This document shows, piece by piece, positions 33,399-41,772 of a stretch of 47,273 bases of DNA. Source of the DNA: Brevinematales bacterium (GTDB lineage: Bacteria; Spirochaetota; Brevinematia; Brevinematales; GWF1-51-8); NCBI GenBank assembly GCA_013177895.1, contig JABLXV010000020.1, positions 1 through 47,273 on the forward strand, written 5' to 3'. The notes beneath the pieces were generated by a model, which saw nothing but the letters and a program-made list of their open reading frames with translations, was not told the DNA's origin and searched no databases. Position numbers and translations under genes: made by a program. The stretch's first letter is position 1; each line of letters opens with the position of its first letter.

Positions 33399-35013
33399 AA
33401 AAATCCCTGAAATCGTCCATCGGGATTTTATCGTCCTGCTTGATAATCTCCACCCCGGAGTTCTTATCATGTAAGGGTTGAGCATGGATCACCGCGGCTT
33501 TCTTCACGGACGCAGACTCCGTCCCGGACGATTTGTCGGTCAGCAGCTTCTTCTCCGGCGGCTTACCCTTGCTGCTATTTTTGGATCTCCCGACAATCCG
33601 GTTGAGATTTTCAATGATTTCTCCGAGTACCTCGGCCTGGTGATATAACTCCTCACCCGACGCCGCATTTTCCTCAGAGGATGCGGCTGTAGTCTGGACT
33701 ACTCCGTTCACCTCGCCGACCGCCTTAGTGATCTGTATCGCGCCCTTGAGTTGTTCCTGCGATGCGCGGTCGGTTTCCTCCATCAGCGTGCGGATTTTCT
33801 CCAATGTCCCCTTCATTAACAGTATCGATTCCCTGACGGCGTCGCTGACTTTTTTCCCGTTCGATACGCTGATAATCGCGCCTTCGATCAGGTCCGCGGT
33901 CTCTTTCGCGGCTTCGGCGCTTTTCTGGGCAAGGCTTTTCACCTGATCGGCGACTACCGCGAACCCTCGTCCGGCATCCCCGGCTCTCGCCGCTTCAACC
34001 GCCGCGTTCAACGCGAGTATATTCGTCTGGAACGCGATATCGTCGATCACCTTGATAATCTTCGCCACACGGTTATTATTGTTCTCAATTTCCTCCATCG
34101 CCGCGGTCATTTCCCGCATCTGGCTTGCGCTTTTTTCCGCGGAATCCCCCGCCTCGTTCGTCATCAGCTTAGACTGGTTGACATTTTTCGTGTTGGATTC
34201 GATGATCGACTGAAGTTCCTCGAGCGACGATGTCATCTCCTCGATAGACGACGCGAGTTCCGACGCCCCGCCGGAAAGATTTTGACTGGAATCCGAGATC
34301 TGCTTCGAGGAGGAGGTCAGGCTATCCGCATTGACGGTGAGTTCCTTCACGTTGTTTTTTATCTTTTTTGACAGGCTGAAGCTCATAAACGATCCCATGC
34401 CTCCTAAAAAAATCGCGAGAAATATCCCTATCCCGGTTCCGCTATACCCCTGCGCCAACGCGTCGCTTACCCCGCGGGTATGCGCTGCGGTATCCTTCTT
34501 CAATTCGGATTCTAGATATGTCCGCATATCGCCCAAATCCGACTGCACCTGAGTCAGTGCCGCGGAAGTTTGTTTTTGAAATAATTCCTCGGCTCCGTTA
34601 TAATTCCCTTCCTTCAGCGCGGACTCCAGCGCGATAACCGACTGATGCAATTCTTTGTGCGGTTTCTCCAAATCCTCGATAATACCTTTAAGTTTCGGGT
34701 ATTTAGCCTCAACAGTTTTTCTTTCATCGCTGTAATACCATTTACCCAGATTGCACTTGGTAGGGTCTTTTTCAACTTCTATACTCGAGCTTTTCGCGGA
34801 TAAAGCGCTCATCACCTTTTGACCCCACTTGAGATGCTCGATTTCCCGCATCAGCAGTTTTTCGTCCAGTACATGAAGAGTATCCATGCTTTCCGCGAGA
34901 ACATTCAACCTTTCAGTAGAGCTGAAACCCAGTAACCCTACAACCATCACAATCACCGTTACGCCGATAAACGACAGTACTAACCGTACCGTTAAACTGA
35001 TTTTCTTAAACAT
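33397..35013 (-). CDS. Methyl-accepting chemotaxis protein with periplasmic CZB zinc domain
   Basis: 538 residues. A membrane helix at about 8-30, a periplasmic domain of about 160 residues, a second helix at about 190-215, and a cytoplasmic signalling rod with the hairpin tip [20 protein letters not shown]. The periplasmic part is a CZB (chemoreceptor zinc-binding) domain: His60 (HLKWGQ), Cys87 in [11 protein letters not shown], His119 and His123, the expected His, Cys, His, His ligands. CZB domains sense zinc and, through it, oxidants such as hypochlorite. Most CZB domains are cytoplasmic, so a periplasmic one is less usual. No clear HAMP domain follows the second helix. No CheR-binding pentapeptide at the C-terminus. 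TGGAGG precedes the ATG. Confidence 0.92.
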   Translation of the reverse strand: MFKKISLTVRLVLSFIGVTVIVMVVGLLGFSSTERLNVLAESMDTLHVLDEKLLMREIEHLKWGQKVMSALSAKSSSIEVEKDPTKCNLGKWYYSDERKTVEAKYPKLKGIIEDLEKPHKELHQSVIALESALKEGNYNGAEELFQKQTSAALTQVQSDLGDMRTYLESELKKDTAAHTRGVSDALAQGYSGTGIGIFLAIFLGGMGSFMSFSLSKKIKNNVKELTVNADSLTSSSKQISDSSQNLSGGASELASSIEEMTSSLEELQSIIESNTKNVNQSKLMTNEAGDSAEKSASQMREMTAAMEEIENNNNRVAKIIKVIDDIAFQTNILALNAAVEAARAGDAGRGFAVVADQVKSLAQKSAEAAKETADLIEGAIISVSNGKKVSDAVRESILLMKGTLEKIRTLMEETDRASQEQLKGAIQITKAVGEVNGVVQTTAASSEENAASGEELYHQAEVLGEIIENLNRIVGRSKNSSKGKPPEKKLLTDKSSGTESASVKKAAVIHAQPLHDKNSGVEIIKQDDKIPMDDFRDF

Positions 35014-35204
35014 TTTAACCTCCAGATATATCAGGCCCCTCTCTCTATCAAGAAAACAGCGACCTCTGAAACAACCTCCTTTTTTTATTCCCCCATCGGT
35101 ACCACGATATAATTAATTCGCGTATGTATGCATATATACACTATTATATTTATAGTTATAATAGTATATGAACATAGTTTACCCCTTTCACGGATATTTA
35201 TCAA

Positions 35205-35245
35205 TCAGGGATTCCCTGATTTTTCAAGTGAAATTCCCTCATATT
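35205..35245. repeat. 41-bp palindrome-headed repeat, upstream copy
   Basis: Starts TCAGGGATTCCCTGA and continues tttttcaagtgaaattccct, in the same orientation as the copy at 33358-33398. The two bracket the chemoreceptor gene. Confidence 0.65.
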
Positions 35246-35333
35246 CTAATCATTACAGTAATATTGTTCACTAAACATATATTATTTGTGTTCATACTAA
35301 TTTAGCATAAATTCATAACATATGCAAGTTATA

Positions 35334-35366
35334 ATAAAAAAACCGCAGCCGGTTTCCCGGCTACGG
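35334..35366 (-). terminator. Terminator after the secreted amylase gene
   Basis: On the minus strand CCGTAGCCGG-gaaa-CCGGCTGCGG (one mismatch) followed by TTTTTTTATTAT. Confidence 0.9.
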
Positions 35367-35418
35367 TTCATATGGAAACGGTTCATGGTTACATAGTTAC
35401 ATAGTTATTTTCCTGCTC

Positions 35419-38400
35419 CTACGGGTGAAGGTAAGCCCCGTCCTCGCCGATTTTTCCAGGCGCGGGATTGTTCACAAGGTCGAGGACATATATCCGCATA
35501 TTGCCCTGCCCGCTGCAGCTCGCGGCCAATGTCCCGTCGGTAACGACTTTGACGTCCCCGGTGATCGCGTCCTTATATACCCCGTTGGGGATTCCGCTGA
35601 ATGCCGCGCCGCCGGAAATAGTCACCAGCACGAAACTGTCGACCGCCCCGCTCGTGAAGCGCTTCTTGAAGCACATCCCGCCGCTGCACCCGTCGGTGGA
35701 GTACTGCCCCTTCTGGAGCGCGGGTATTTTATGCCGTATCTGGTTCAGGCGCTGGAGGTGTTTCGCCAACGGGTGATTGAGCGTATTCGCCATCTCGCCC
35801 GTAGCGTTGTTCCATACCCCGAAATCGGTGACGTTGACGCTTCCGGCGATGTGGTCGCCGAAATACGCGCGTCCGGTCGTCGCGATCGCGGCGCTCGGGC
35901 CTTTATCGCACGGCGCGCCCTTCATAAACTGGATCTCGCTTCCGTAGTACACGCACGGGATACCGCGGAACGTGAAGATCAGCGAGAAGCTCTCGGCGTA
36001 TTCGGCCTCGCTCCCGCCGTAACGGTTATCCGTGTTCGGGCCGTAATCGTGCGAGTCGACATAACACACGTTCCATGTCGAGTCGTTATAGACATAATCG
36101 TTATTCTTCGCGAAATTGTACGCCTGTCCCGCCGTACCGAAGTTCCAGTGCATCGGGAAGTCGATCACTCCCATACCGGAAGACTGCGAGTAGTCCGGCG
36201 TATGATAGGCGTTGCCCTGCAGGAACGCGTTCTGGCTGGTCGGCTGGTTTCCGGTGCCCTGGTTATTTTCCCAGATATAGGCGTTCGACGCGCACTGGGC
36301 GTCCGTTCCCGTGAAAGTCTGCCGTTCGCCCCATGTATAGAACGGGGTCGAGAGCGGCGCAATACCGTGATTCCATACCTCGTTGACACGGGTACAGACC
36401 TCCCCGAACATATAGAAGCTCGCCGGAGCGTGGGACTTGAACGCGGGGATAAACCGCATATTCAGCGTCCATCTCGATATGTGCTTCACTGTATCGATAC
36501 GGAAACCGTCCACGCCCATATCGATATATTTATTGTAGGCGTTGATTAAATACTGCTGAACTGTCGCGCTCTCCGTGTTCAGGTCGATACAATCCTCGTG
36601 GATCGTTCCGTTCTGGCAGGTATAGTCTTCCCAGTTCTGGAGCCAGCCCTTATGGAACAGCGTGGGATCGAACAGATCGAGGTTCGGCCACTGGTAATTG
36701 TAGATGATATATCCTTCGGGACTGCGCCATTGGGTGGGGGTTCCCCACGCCGTCAACGGGTTCCACGCGAGGGTGGGTTTCGCCGTCTGCCACAGGTCGC
36801 CGTTATAGTAACTTTTCCCGGAGACCGGCTCGTAGGACAGGCCGTCATAGGTGAATCCGGCGTTCGGCAAATCGTAATAATCGATAGTCGTCCCGTCGCC
36901 CCATTCCGGGTCGTTAGAATCGCCCCAGTACTTGACCGTCTGGAGCCCTACCGCCCCGTAGCGGCTGGTATGATTGAGCACGATATCCTGGATGATCTTG
37001 AGGCCCTTCGCGTGCGCGGCGTTAATCAGGTCCTGATAGGTCGCGCCGGGGGACTCGAGACGGGGATCGACTTTATTGAAGTCCCACGCATGGTAGCCGT
37101 GGTAATCGTAATCGCTTCTGTTCAGCACGACAGGGGTAATCCAGATCGCGGTAAAGCCCAGCGCCTTGATGTAGTCGAGTTTCGCGATCAGCCCCTTGAA
37201 GTCGCCGCGCCATGCCGGATCGTTATTCGCGGCGTTCCCGCTCGATACGTAACAGCGGCTGGGACGGTTATTCCCGGTGTCGCCGTCATAGAAACGCGCG
37301 GTCATCAGGAAGTAGATCGTCTCCTCGCGGAAATCGATCCTGTCCGGCGACGGTACGTTCGTGACCACATGCACGACCACCTGATCGGTGCCGGTCGCGC
37401 CCTCGTTATCGGTGACTGTCAGGGTAACCGTGTAGTTCCCGATAGCGCTGTATACCTTCGACGGGTTCACCCCGCTCAGGCCGTTATTCCAACTGTAGCT
37501 TACGATAGTCCCGTTCGGGTCGTAGGAGGCCGACGCGTCGAACTGCGCGCTATTCCCCATCAGCACCGTGATATCGACTCCGGCGTTCGCCACAGGAGGT
37601 ACGTTCGCATTCGCGGTGGTAACGTTGACTACGGGGGACGTCCCGGTATTCCCGGCGTCGTCGTAGGCTTTCGCGGTCAGCGCGTGGCTGCCGTTGGGGG
37701 CATACGACGTGTTCCATTCCATAGTATAGGGTTCGGCGGTCGCCTGGCCTATTTTATTCGTGCCGCGGTAGAATTCCACCTTGGCGACATGGTTATTGTC
37801 CGACGCGTTCGCGACGATAGTGACTATCCCGGAAAGGCTCGCGCCGTTCGCCGGGGACGCTATGCTCGCGGTCGGGGGTATCAGGTCGTCGGGATTGGAA
37901 TCGTACCATGTCCCGTTCTTATAGTATCCCGTTTTATTCCGGCTTAGGTCGGCCGTCTGCGGGGAAGAGTCGTTATTGAAGATGAGAAGGGTATTGGTGC
38001 CGGTGAAGGTATAGGAATACCAGCTTGCGCCCAATGCGGGTTCGGGGGTCATCGCGAAGCCCGGCCATGTGGTCGAACCGCAGTTGCCGCCCCAGTAATG
38101 TATCTTGGGAGTCTTCGTCCATTCGGTAGGGCGGCTAAAATAGACAATGAACGCGCCTTGGACCTGCACGACGGTGAAGGAGACCGTCTTTTCGGCCGAC
38201 TGGTTACCGGCTTTATCTTTCGCGTAATACTTGACGGTATGCGCGCCCGTGGAGATAGGGAGGGTGACGCTCCAACTCGATGTACCGGACGCCACGTTGA
38301 AACTCCCGGCATCGACCGCGACGTAGACCTTATCCACGCCGGAGAGGTTATCGCTCGACGTACCGGATACGACGACGCTCTGAATATTGGTGAACGTTTT

Positions 38401-39426
38401 ATTCGCCGCGGGAGTAATCGCGGAAACCTGCGGCGCGGTGATATCGGCGATCACGCTGATTTCGGAGCTCAACGCCGATTTCCCGTTATCCGCGAACGCT
38501 TTCGCGACGATACGGTTCGTGCCCTCGATGAGTGTCACCCCGTTCTTCTGCCACCCGGTATTGGTGATCGTCCCGATACTACTGAACGTACCGCCGTTAA
38601 CGGAAAGCTGTACGGAGGTAATCGCGGCGGGCGTATCGACCGCGGCCAGCCCGGAGACGTTGACGGAAGTCTGATTGATCATTACGCCGTTGGCGGGCGA
38701 GGAGATACTGACCGACGGGTTGCCGGTCTCGTATACGAAAGTGACGGATTTCACGCCGGACGAGTTTCCGGATTTATCGGTGCAATAGACATATGCGGTA
38801 TGACTGCCGGCTGTAGCTAACGGGAACTGAATCTGCCATACTTCGCTATTCAAGGCGGCGGCGATATTCGTGCCGCTGTCGAGCTTGACATATACCTTAT
38901 CGATACCCGAGAGGGTCTCGCCCTCGTTATAAATATCTTCGGCGGTACCGCTCACGGTCACCGAATTTCCGACAGGCTGGTTATTGGTAGGAGTAGAAAT
39001 AAACACATCCGGGGGAGTCACGTCCACCGAGCCGGAATCGACCTGGAAGAGGATATCCGATGTACGGCTGGAATTCCCCTTATCGTCTGAGACAATCGCC
39101 CAAGCGAGAAAATGGCCCGCGCCGCCCTGGAAACGCGCCCTGAATACGATAATCCCGTCGGTATTCAGTACGATATTGGTGATATTGGTCACCCCCGATT
39201 CGACGCAAAGGCAGTAGACGTTAACCGTCGTGAGTTCGGCGGGAATTTTTGCAACCGCTGAGCCCACAATTTCGTATATGGAAGGTACGACCTGGTTATT
39301 AGTCGGTTTGGTGAGCATGACGATGGGAGAGTTTTCGTTGAACTTGGACGTCAGCTCGTCGATTTGGGAACATGAGGCAAAAGAGACCAGCAGGAGAAGG
39401 ACAAAAAACTTTGAAGAAAGTTTCAT
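35419..39426 (-). CDS. Secreted multidomain alpha-amylase lipoprotein (Ig-like repeats, CBM26-like, PKD, GH13)
   Basis: 1335 residues. The signal peptide ends in a relaxed lipobox (SFASC, Cys19), so a surface or envelope lipoprotein. Then follow four Ig-like domains (about 30-425; recurrent VxISxPxNxxxV..SxVxVSG openings), a starch-binding module resembling CBM26 (about 430-515, IHYWGGNCGSTTWPG), another Ig-like domain (about 520-610), a PKD domain (about 612-695, NAGVDITVLMGNSAQFDAS) and the GH13 barrel (about 700-1330). The catalytic blocks are DIVLNHTS, nucleophile Asp in GFRIDTVKH, Glu in MFGEVCT, Asp in YVDSHDYG. It should cut extracellular starch or glycogen and feed the cytoplasmic GH13 enzyme. 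Own promoter with a cre-like site; strong terminator. Confidence 0.93.
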   Translation of the reverse strand: MKLSSKFFVLLLLVSFASCSQIDELTSKFNENSPIVMLTKPTNNQVVPSIYEIVGSAVAKIPAELTTVNVYCLCVESGVTNITNIVLNTDGIIVFRARFQGGAGHFLAWAIVSDDKGNSSRTSDILFQVDSGSVDVTPPDVFISTPTNNQPVGNSVTVSGTAEDIYNEGETLSGIDKVYVKLDSGTNIAAALNSEVWQIQFPLATAGSHTAYVYCTDKSGNSSGVKSVTFVYETGNPSVSISSPANGVMINQTSVNVSGLAAVDTPAAITSVQLSVNGGTFSSIGTITNTGWQKNGVTLIEGTNRIVAKAFADNGKSALSSEISVIADITAPQVSAITPAANKTFTNIQSVVVSGTSSDNLSGVDKVYVAVDAGSFNVASGTSSWSVTLPISTGAHTVKYYAKDKAGNQSAEKTVSFTVVQVQGAFIVYFSRPTEWTKTPKIHYWGGNCGSTTWPGFAMTPEPALGASWYSYTFTGTNTLLIFNNDSSPQTADLSRNKTGYYKNGTWYDSNPDDLIPPTASIASPANGASLSGIVTIVANASDNNHVAKVEFYRGTNKIGQATAEPYTMEWNTSYAPNGSHALTAKAYDDAGNTGTSPVVNVTTANANVPPVANAGVDITVLMGNSAQFDASASYDPNGTIVSYSWNNGLSGVNPSKVYSAIGNYTVTLTVTDNEGATGTDQVVVHVVTNVPSPDRIDFREETIYFLMTARFYDGDTGNNRPSRCYVSSGNAANNDPAWRGDFKGLIAKLDYIKALGFTAIWITPVVLNRSDYDYHGYHAWDFNKVDPRLESPGATYQDLINAAHAKGLKIIQDIVLNHTSRYGAVGLQTVKYWGDSNDPEWGDGTTIDYYDLPNAGFTYDGLSYEPVSGKSYYNGDLWQTAKPTLAWNPLTAWGTPTQWRSPEGYIIYNYQWPNLDLFDPTLFHKGWLQNWEDYTCQNGTIHEDCIDLNTESATVQQYLINAYNKYIDMGVDGFRIDTVKHISRWTLNMRFIPAFKSHAPASFYMFGEVCTRVNEVWNHGIAPLSTPFYTWGERQTFTGTDAQCASNAYIWENNQGTGNQPTSQNAFLQGNAYHTPDYSQSSGMGVIDFPMHWNFGTAGQAYNFAKNNDYVYNDSTWNVCYVDSHDYGPNTDNRYGGSEAEYAESFSLIFTFRGIPCVYYGSEIQFMKGAPCDKGPSAAIATTGRAYFGDHIAGSVNVTDFGVWNNATGEMANTLNHPLAKHLQRLNQIRHKIPALQKGQYSTDGCSGGMCFKKRFTSGAVDSFVLVTISGGAAFSGIPNGVYKDAITGDVKVVTDGTLAASCSGQGNMRIYVLDLVNNPAPGKIGEDGAYLHP

Positions 39427-39455
39427 GGGAACCTCCGTGATTTATGTAACATAAC

Positions 39456-39469
39456 TGTAACCGCTTTCA
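39456..39469 (-). promoter_or_regulatory. cre-like operator in the amylase leader
   Basis: The minus strand reads TGAAAGCGGTTACA, which fits the catabolite-responsive element consensus TGWAANCGNTNWCA at every defined position. It starts a few bases past the expected transcription start, a position where a LacI/CcpA-family repressor would block transcription. Confidence 0.6.
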
Positions 39470-39479
39470 TTGCACTTAC

Positions 39480-39508
39480 AGTGTATCACTTTTTTTATAA
39501 GAAATCAA
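39480..39508 (-). promoter_or_regulatory. Sigma-70 promoter of the secreted amylase
   Basis: On the minus strand TTGATT, 17 bases, TACACT; transcription would start near 39473. Confidence 0.6.
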
Positions 39509-39566
39509 GGTTTTTCCTGAAATAATTTTAATGAAGTTTATCGGGAGGTTTTTATCATCGACGCGT

Positions 39567-39598
39567 AAAAAAATAAAACCGGGATATGAATCCCGGTT
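39567..39598 (-). terminator. Terminator after the 60-residue gene
   Basis: On the minus strand AACCGGGAT-tcat-ATCCCGGTT followed by TTATTTTTTTA. It ends the transcript of the small-protein cluster. Confidence 0.85.
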
Positions 39599-39715
39599 CC
39601 TGTACACTTACAGACCCCACAGTTCTCGGCGTGTTTTCCTTCGGTCAGCCGGTTTCCGCTGGTTTACCCGGTTATCGATCACATCGGGTACCGGAAGGAG
39701 TACGACACCCGATGG

Positions 39716-39898
39716 CTAAGCCATTACGTTGACAAACGATGCAACACCGTTTTCAACCAACCCGCTTCTGAATGGGATAGGAATAGGATGGAACTCCGGT
39801 TTTACCTTTTCGTTCCATACCGCTTGATCGATATTCCCCGATCCAGAAAGCGCGGGTTTACTGAACTGCCCGCTAAATACGGCGGTATTAACGTCCAT
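39716..39898 (-). CDS. Small unknown protein A (60 residues), shares C-terminal motif with protein at 40385
   Basis: 60 residues with an excellent ribosome site (CGGAGGTAAAAC) before the ATG and a terminator after the stop, so it is very probably translated. No membrane helix or signal peptide. Its C-terminus RSGLVENGVASFVNVMA parallels RSSLVDNRMGGNVNMLA of the protein at 40385-40576, and both N-termini are hydrophilic with VNxxV-like stretches. No family recognised. Confidence 0.65.
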   Translation of the reverse strand: MDVNTAVFSGQFSKPALSGSGNIDQAVWNEKVKPEFHPIPIPFRSGLVENGVASFVNVMA

Positions 39899-39907
39899 GT
39901 TTTACCT

Positions 39908-39954
39908 CCGAAAATCCGTTTTCGTACTATTATTATCGGAACGGGTTTTCGAAG
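39908..39954 (-). other. Inverted repeat just before the ribosome site of small gene A
   Basis: On the minus strand CGAAAACCCGTT pairs with AACGGATTTTCG (11 of 12 bases) around a loop of about 20 bases. The right arm touches the GGAGG of the 60-residue gene, so folding could limit its translation. Confidence 0.4.
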
Positions 39955-39985
39955 TATTAGTAATTAAAAGGAAAAATGTGTCGGA

Positions 39986-40297
39986 TTATGACTGGGTTTT
40001 ACAGCAACTTTCGATAACTTCCGCGAGTGTCGGGTCGTTATTGAATACGATATACTCGATGACCAGCGCTTCCATCTTATGGTCTTCGTGTATCTTGATG
40101 GATACTTTTTCAGGAATTTGCATAAACTGGATAGCCGAACCGTCGGTGATCTTTCCGCTATAGGTCTTCAATTCCCCATAAGGCGTCAGCTTGCCGGATA
40201 ATTCGCCCACGATATCGATCATCATCATATTCCCGCGAAATTCCTTCGGCGACTTCTTATACTTATCTGAGAACGGTATGGTATGACTAACTTTCAT
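39986..40297 (-). CDS. Unknown 103-residue protein
   Basis: 103 residues, soluble, no signal peptide or membrane helix. The predicted pattern alternates strands and turns (MMMIDIVGELSGKLTPYGEL, KVSIKIHEDHKMEALVIEYI) and ends with a Cys-Cys pair, VIESCCKTQS. I do not recognise it. It lies between the two small proteins that share a C-terminal motif, all on the same strand. GGGGCG lies before the ATG, a moderate ribosome site. Confidence 0.6.
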   Translation of the reverse strand: MKVSHTIPFSDKYKKSPKEFRGNMMMIDIVGELSGKLTPYGELKTYSGKITDGSAIQFMQIPEKVSIKIHEDHKMEALVIEYIVFNNDPTLAEVIESCCKTQS

Positions 40298-40384
40298 AAA
40301 CGCCCCGAAAAATAAATAACATTACCTTTATTATATTCGGCATTTTTCGCTTCAAATCTGAAATCCTTCCATAACATACCTATA

Positions 40385-40576
40385 TTATGCAAGCATATTG
40401 ACGTTTCCGCCCATCCGGTTATCGACCAGCGAGGAGCGCGGCACATTCTGGAGTATCCCAGATGCGGGCGCTTTCGCTACCCCCTCGGCGATCTGGGAGG
40501 CGGCGCGAACCTGCGCGGGTCCTGCTTCGGGGCGCACATGCTGCGGCGATACATTCATATTAATAGGCGCGAACAT
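40385..40576 (-). CDS. Small unknown protein B (63 residues), paralogue-like to protein at 39716
   Basis: 63 residues behind AAGGAGGGAAT, a very strong ribosome site, and a TTGATT N17 TACAAT promoter. The sequence is Ala, Pro, Asn and Met-rich, with QVRAASQIAEGVAKAPASGI in the middle and RSSLVDNRMGGNVNMLA at the end; the last 17 residues resemble those of the protein at 39716-39898. No family recognised; it is too short for a domain call. Confidence 0.65.
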   Translation of the reverse strand: MFAPINMNVSPQHVRPEAGPAQVRAASQIAEGVAKAPASGILQNVPRSSLVDNRMGGNVNMLA

Positions 40577-40612
40577 ATTCCCTCCTTGAAAATTCCTTCA
40601 TCCGTCAACGAT

Positions 40613-40641
40613 ATTGTAATTAAGCGGAATAGAAAAATCAA
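40613..40641 (-). promoter_or_regulatory. Sigma-70 promoter of the small-protein cluster
   Basis: On the minus strand TTGATT, 17 bases, TACAAT, placed directly after the stop of hemW; no hemW terminator is seen. Confidence 0.65.
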
Positions 40642-40653
40642 GACTTTATTCAT

Positions 40654-41772
40654 TTATATTACAATTTCCCATACTTTTTCTATTATATAGTCCATAATCT
40701 CCGTTCCCCGCCGCGTCAGCCGGATATTCCTATCCCGCGATTCCACCCATTCCGACAACTCCCTCAAACCCGCATCCGGTATATCCGCCCCGGACAGCGC
40801 TTTCAGTTTATCCCTGTCCAGCCCTTCCGTCTTCCGCAGGCCGAGCATAATCAGTTCGCGCGCGATTGTGCTCTTATCGAGCGCTTCGCTCATGCCCCGG
40901 GGAAATTCTCCCCTGTCGAGCCGCGCGATATATTCGTCCAAATCCCGGGTATTGGTATATCGCCTCGGGATACCGTCCGCGCCCGGCAGGAAACCCGACG
41001 CTCCCAATCCCGCGCCGGCATAATATCCGTAGTCCCAGTAATTGGAATTATGGCGGCTTTCATATCCCCGCCACGCGTAGTTCGAGATTTCATAACGGCG
41101 GTATCCGCGCTGTTCGAGATATTCCGCCGCGCGCCAGTACTGTTCCATATACTCGTCGTCGGACAACGGGACATAAGCCCCATCAAGCGGTGTGCCCTCC
41201 TCGATAGTCAGGTGGTATGCCGAGATATGCTCCGGCTCCATCGAGGCGATTTCCGCGAGCGTCCCGTCCATATCGTCCCCGCGTATCGCGAGTATCATAT
41301 CGAGCGAAATATTCCGGAAACCCGCGCCCCGGAGTATCCGATACGCCGCGCGGTTCTGCTCAGGTGTGTTCCTGCGCCCGAGGAAACGCAGGGTGTCCGC
41401 GCCCATCGACTGGAATCCCATACTGACGCGGTTTATCCCGCGCGCGCGCCAGTATTCCGCCAATCCGGGGGTGATATCGTCGGGATTTGCTTCTATAGTA
41501 TATTCCGCGCCGGGCGCAGGTAATCCTTCCAGCAGGCGGAATATCCCGTCCATATCGTCAACGGATGGGTACGACGGGGTGCCGCCCCCGATATAGATCG
41601 TATCGAAAACGGGATAATCCGTGGTATAAAGGGAGATTTCTTTCTCAAGCGCGCGGAAATAACGGGAGACCCGTTCGCCGCCGTCCGGCGGAAAGGACAA
41701 AAAATCGCAGTAAACGCACTTCGACTTACAGAACGGGATATGGACGTAAAGGGCGCGGACGGGAAGCATCAT
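40654..41772 (-). CDS. hemW: HemW-type radical SAM protein (coproporphyrinogen III oxidase-like)
   Basis: 372 residues. The radical SAM cluster motif CxxxCxxC is Cys15, Cys19 and Cys22 (HIPFCKSKCVYCDF), followed by the GGGTPSYP SAM loop and TIEANPDD, MGFQS and SLDMILAI blocks of this family. HemW proteins are usually annotated as oxygen-independent coproporphyrinogen oxidases but, by published work on the family, act as haem chaperones. The expected C-terminal domain is present. The first ATG overlaps the stop of the voltage-sensor gene within ATGATG; the second Met is equally possible. Third gene of a coupled operon. Confidence 0.9.
   Translation of the reverse strand: MMLPVRALYVHIPFCKSKCVYCDFLSFPPDGGERVSRYFRALEKEISLYTTDYPVFDTIYIGGGTPSYPSVDDMDGIFRLLEGLPAPGAEYTIEANPDDITPGLAEYWRARGINRVSMGFQSMGADTLRFLGRRNTPEQNRAAYRILRGAGFRNISLDMILAIRGDDMDGTLAEIASMEPEHISAYHLTIEEGTPLDGAYVPLSDDEYMEQYWRAAEYLEQRGYRRYEISNYAWRGYESRHNSNYWDYGYYAGAGLGASGFLPGADGIPRRYTNTRDLDEYIARLDRGEFPRGMSEALDKSTIARELIMLGLRKTEGLDRDKLKALSGADIPDAGLRELSEWVESRDRNIRLTRRGTEIMDYIIEKVWEIVI

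Larger units (their letters stand above)
35014..35418. other. AT-rich intergenic region upstream of the chemoreceptor gene
   Basis: About 400 bases without a gene. It holds the terminator of the amylase gene, the second copy of the 41-bp repeat, and an AT-rich inverted repeat at about 35133-35169 (atatacactattata / tataatagtatat). A TATAAT box on the minus strand at about 35145 has no convincing -35 box, so the chemoreceptor promoter is not settled; no sigma-28 match was seen. Confidence 0.5.

Noticed and set aside
35375-35388. Second cre-like site (tggaaacggttcat) after the amylase gene
   Set aside because: It misses the consensus at three defined positions and lies downstream of the terminator stem, so it is probably chance.
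35425-37947. Plus-strand open frames of 374 and 449 codons antisense to the secreted amylase
   Set aside because: High-GC third positions on the coding strand keep the opposite frames open; the amylase domains are continuous on the minus strand.
40330-40355. Sigma-28-like box (GCCGAATA) before the 103-residue gene
   Set aside because: No TAAA box lies about 15 bases upstream, so it does not fit a flagellar promoter.
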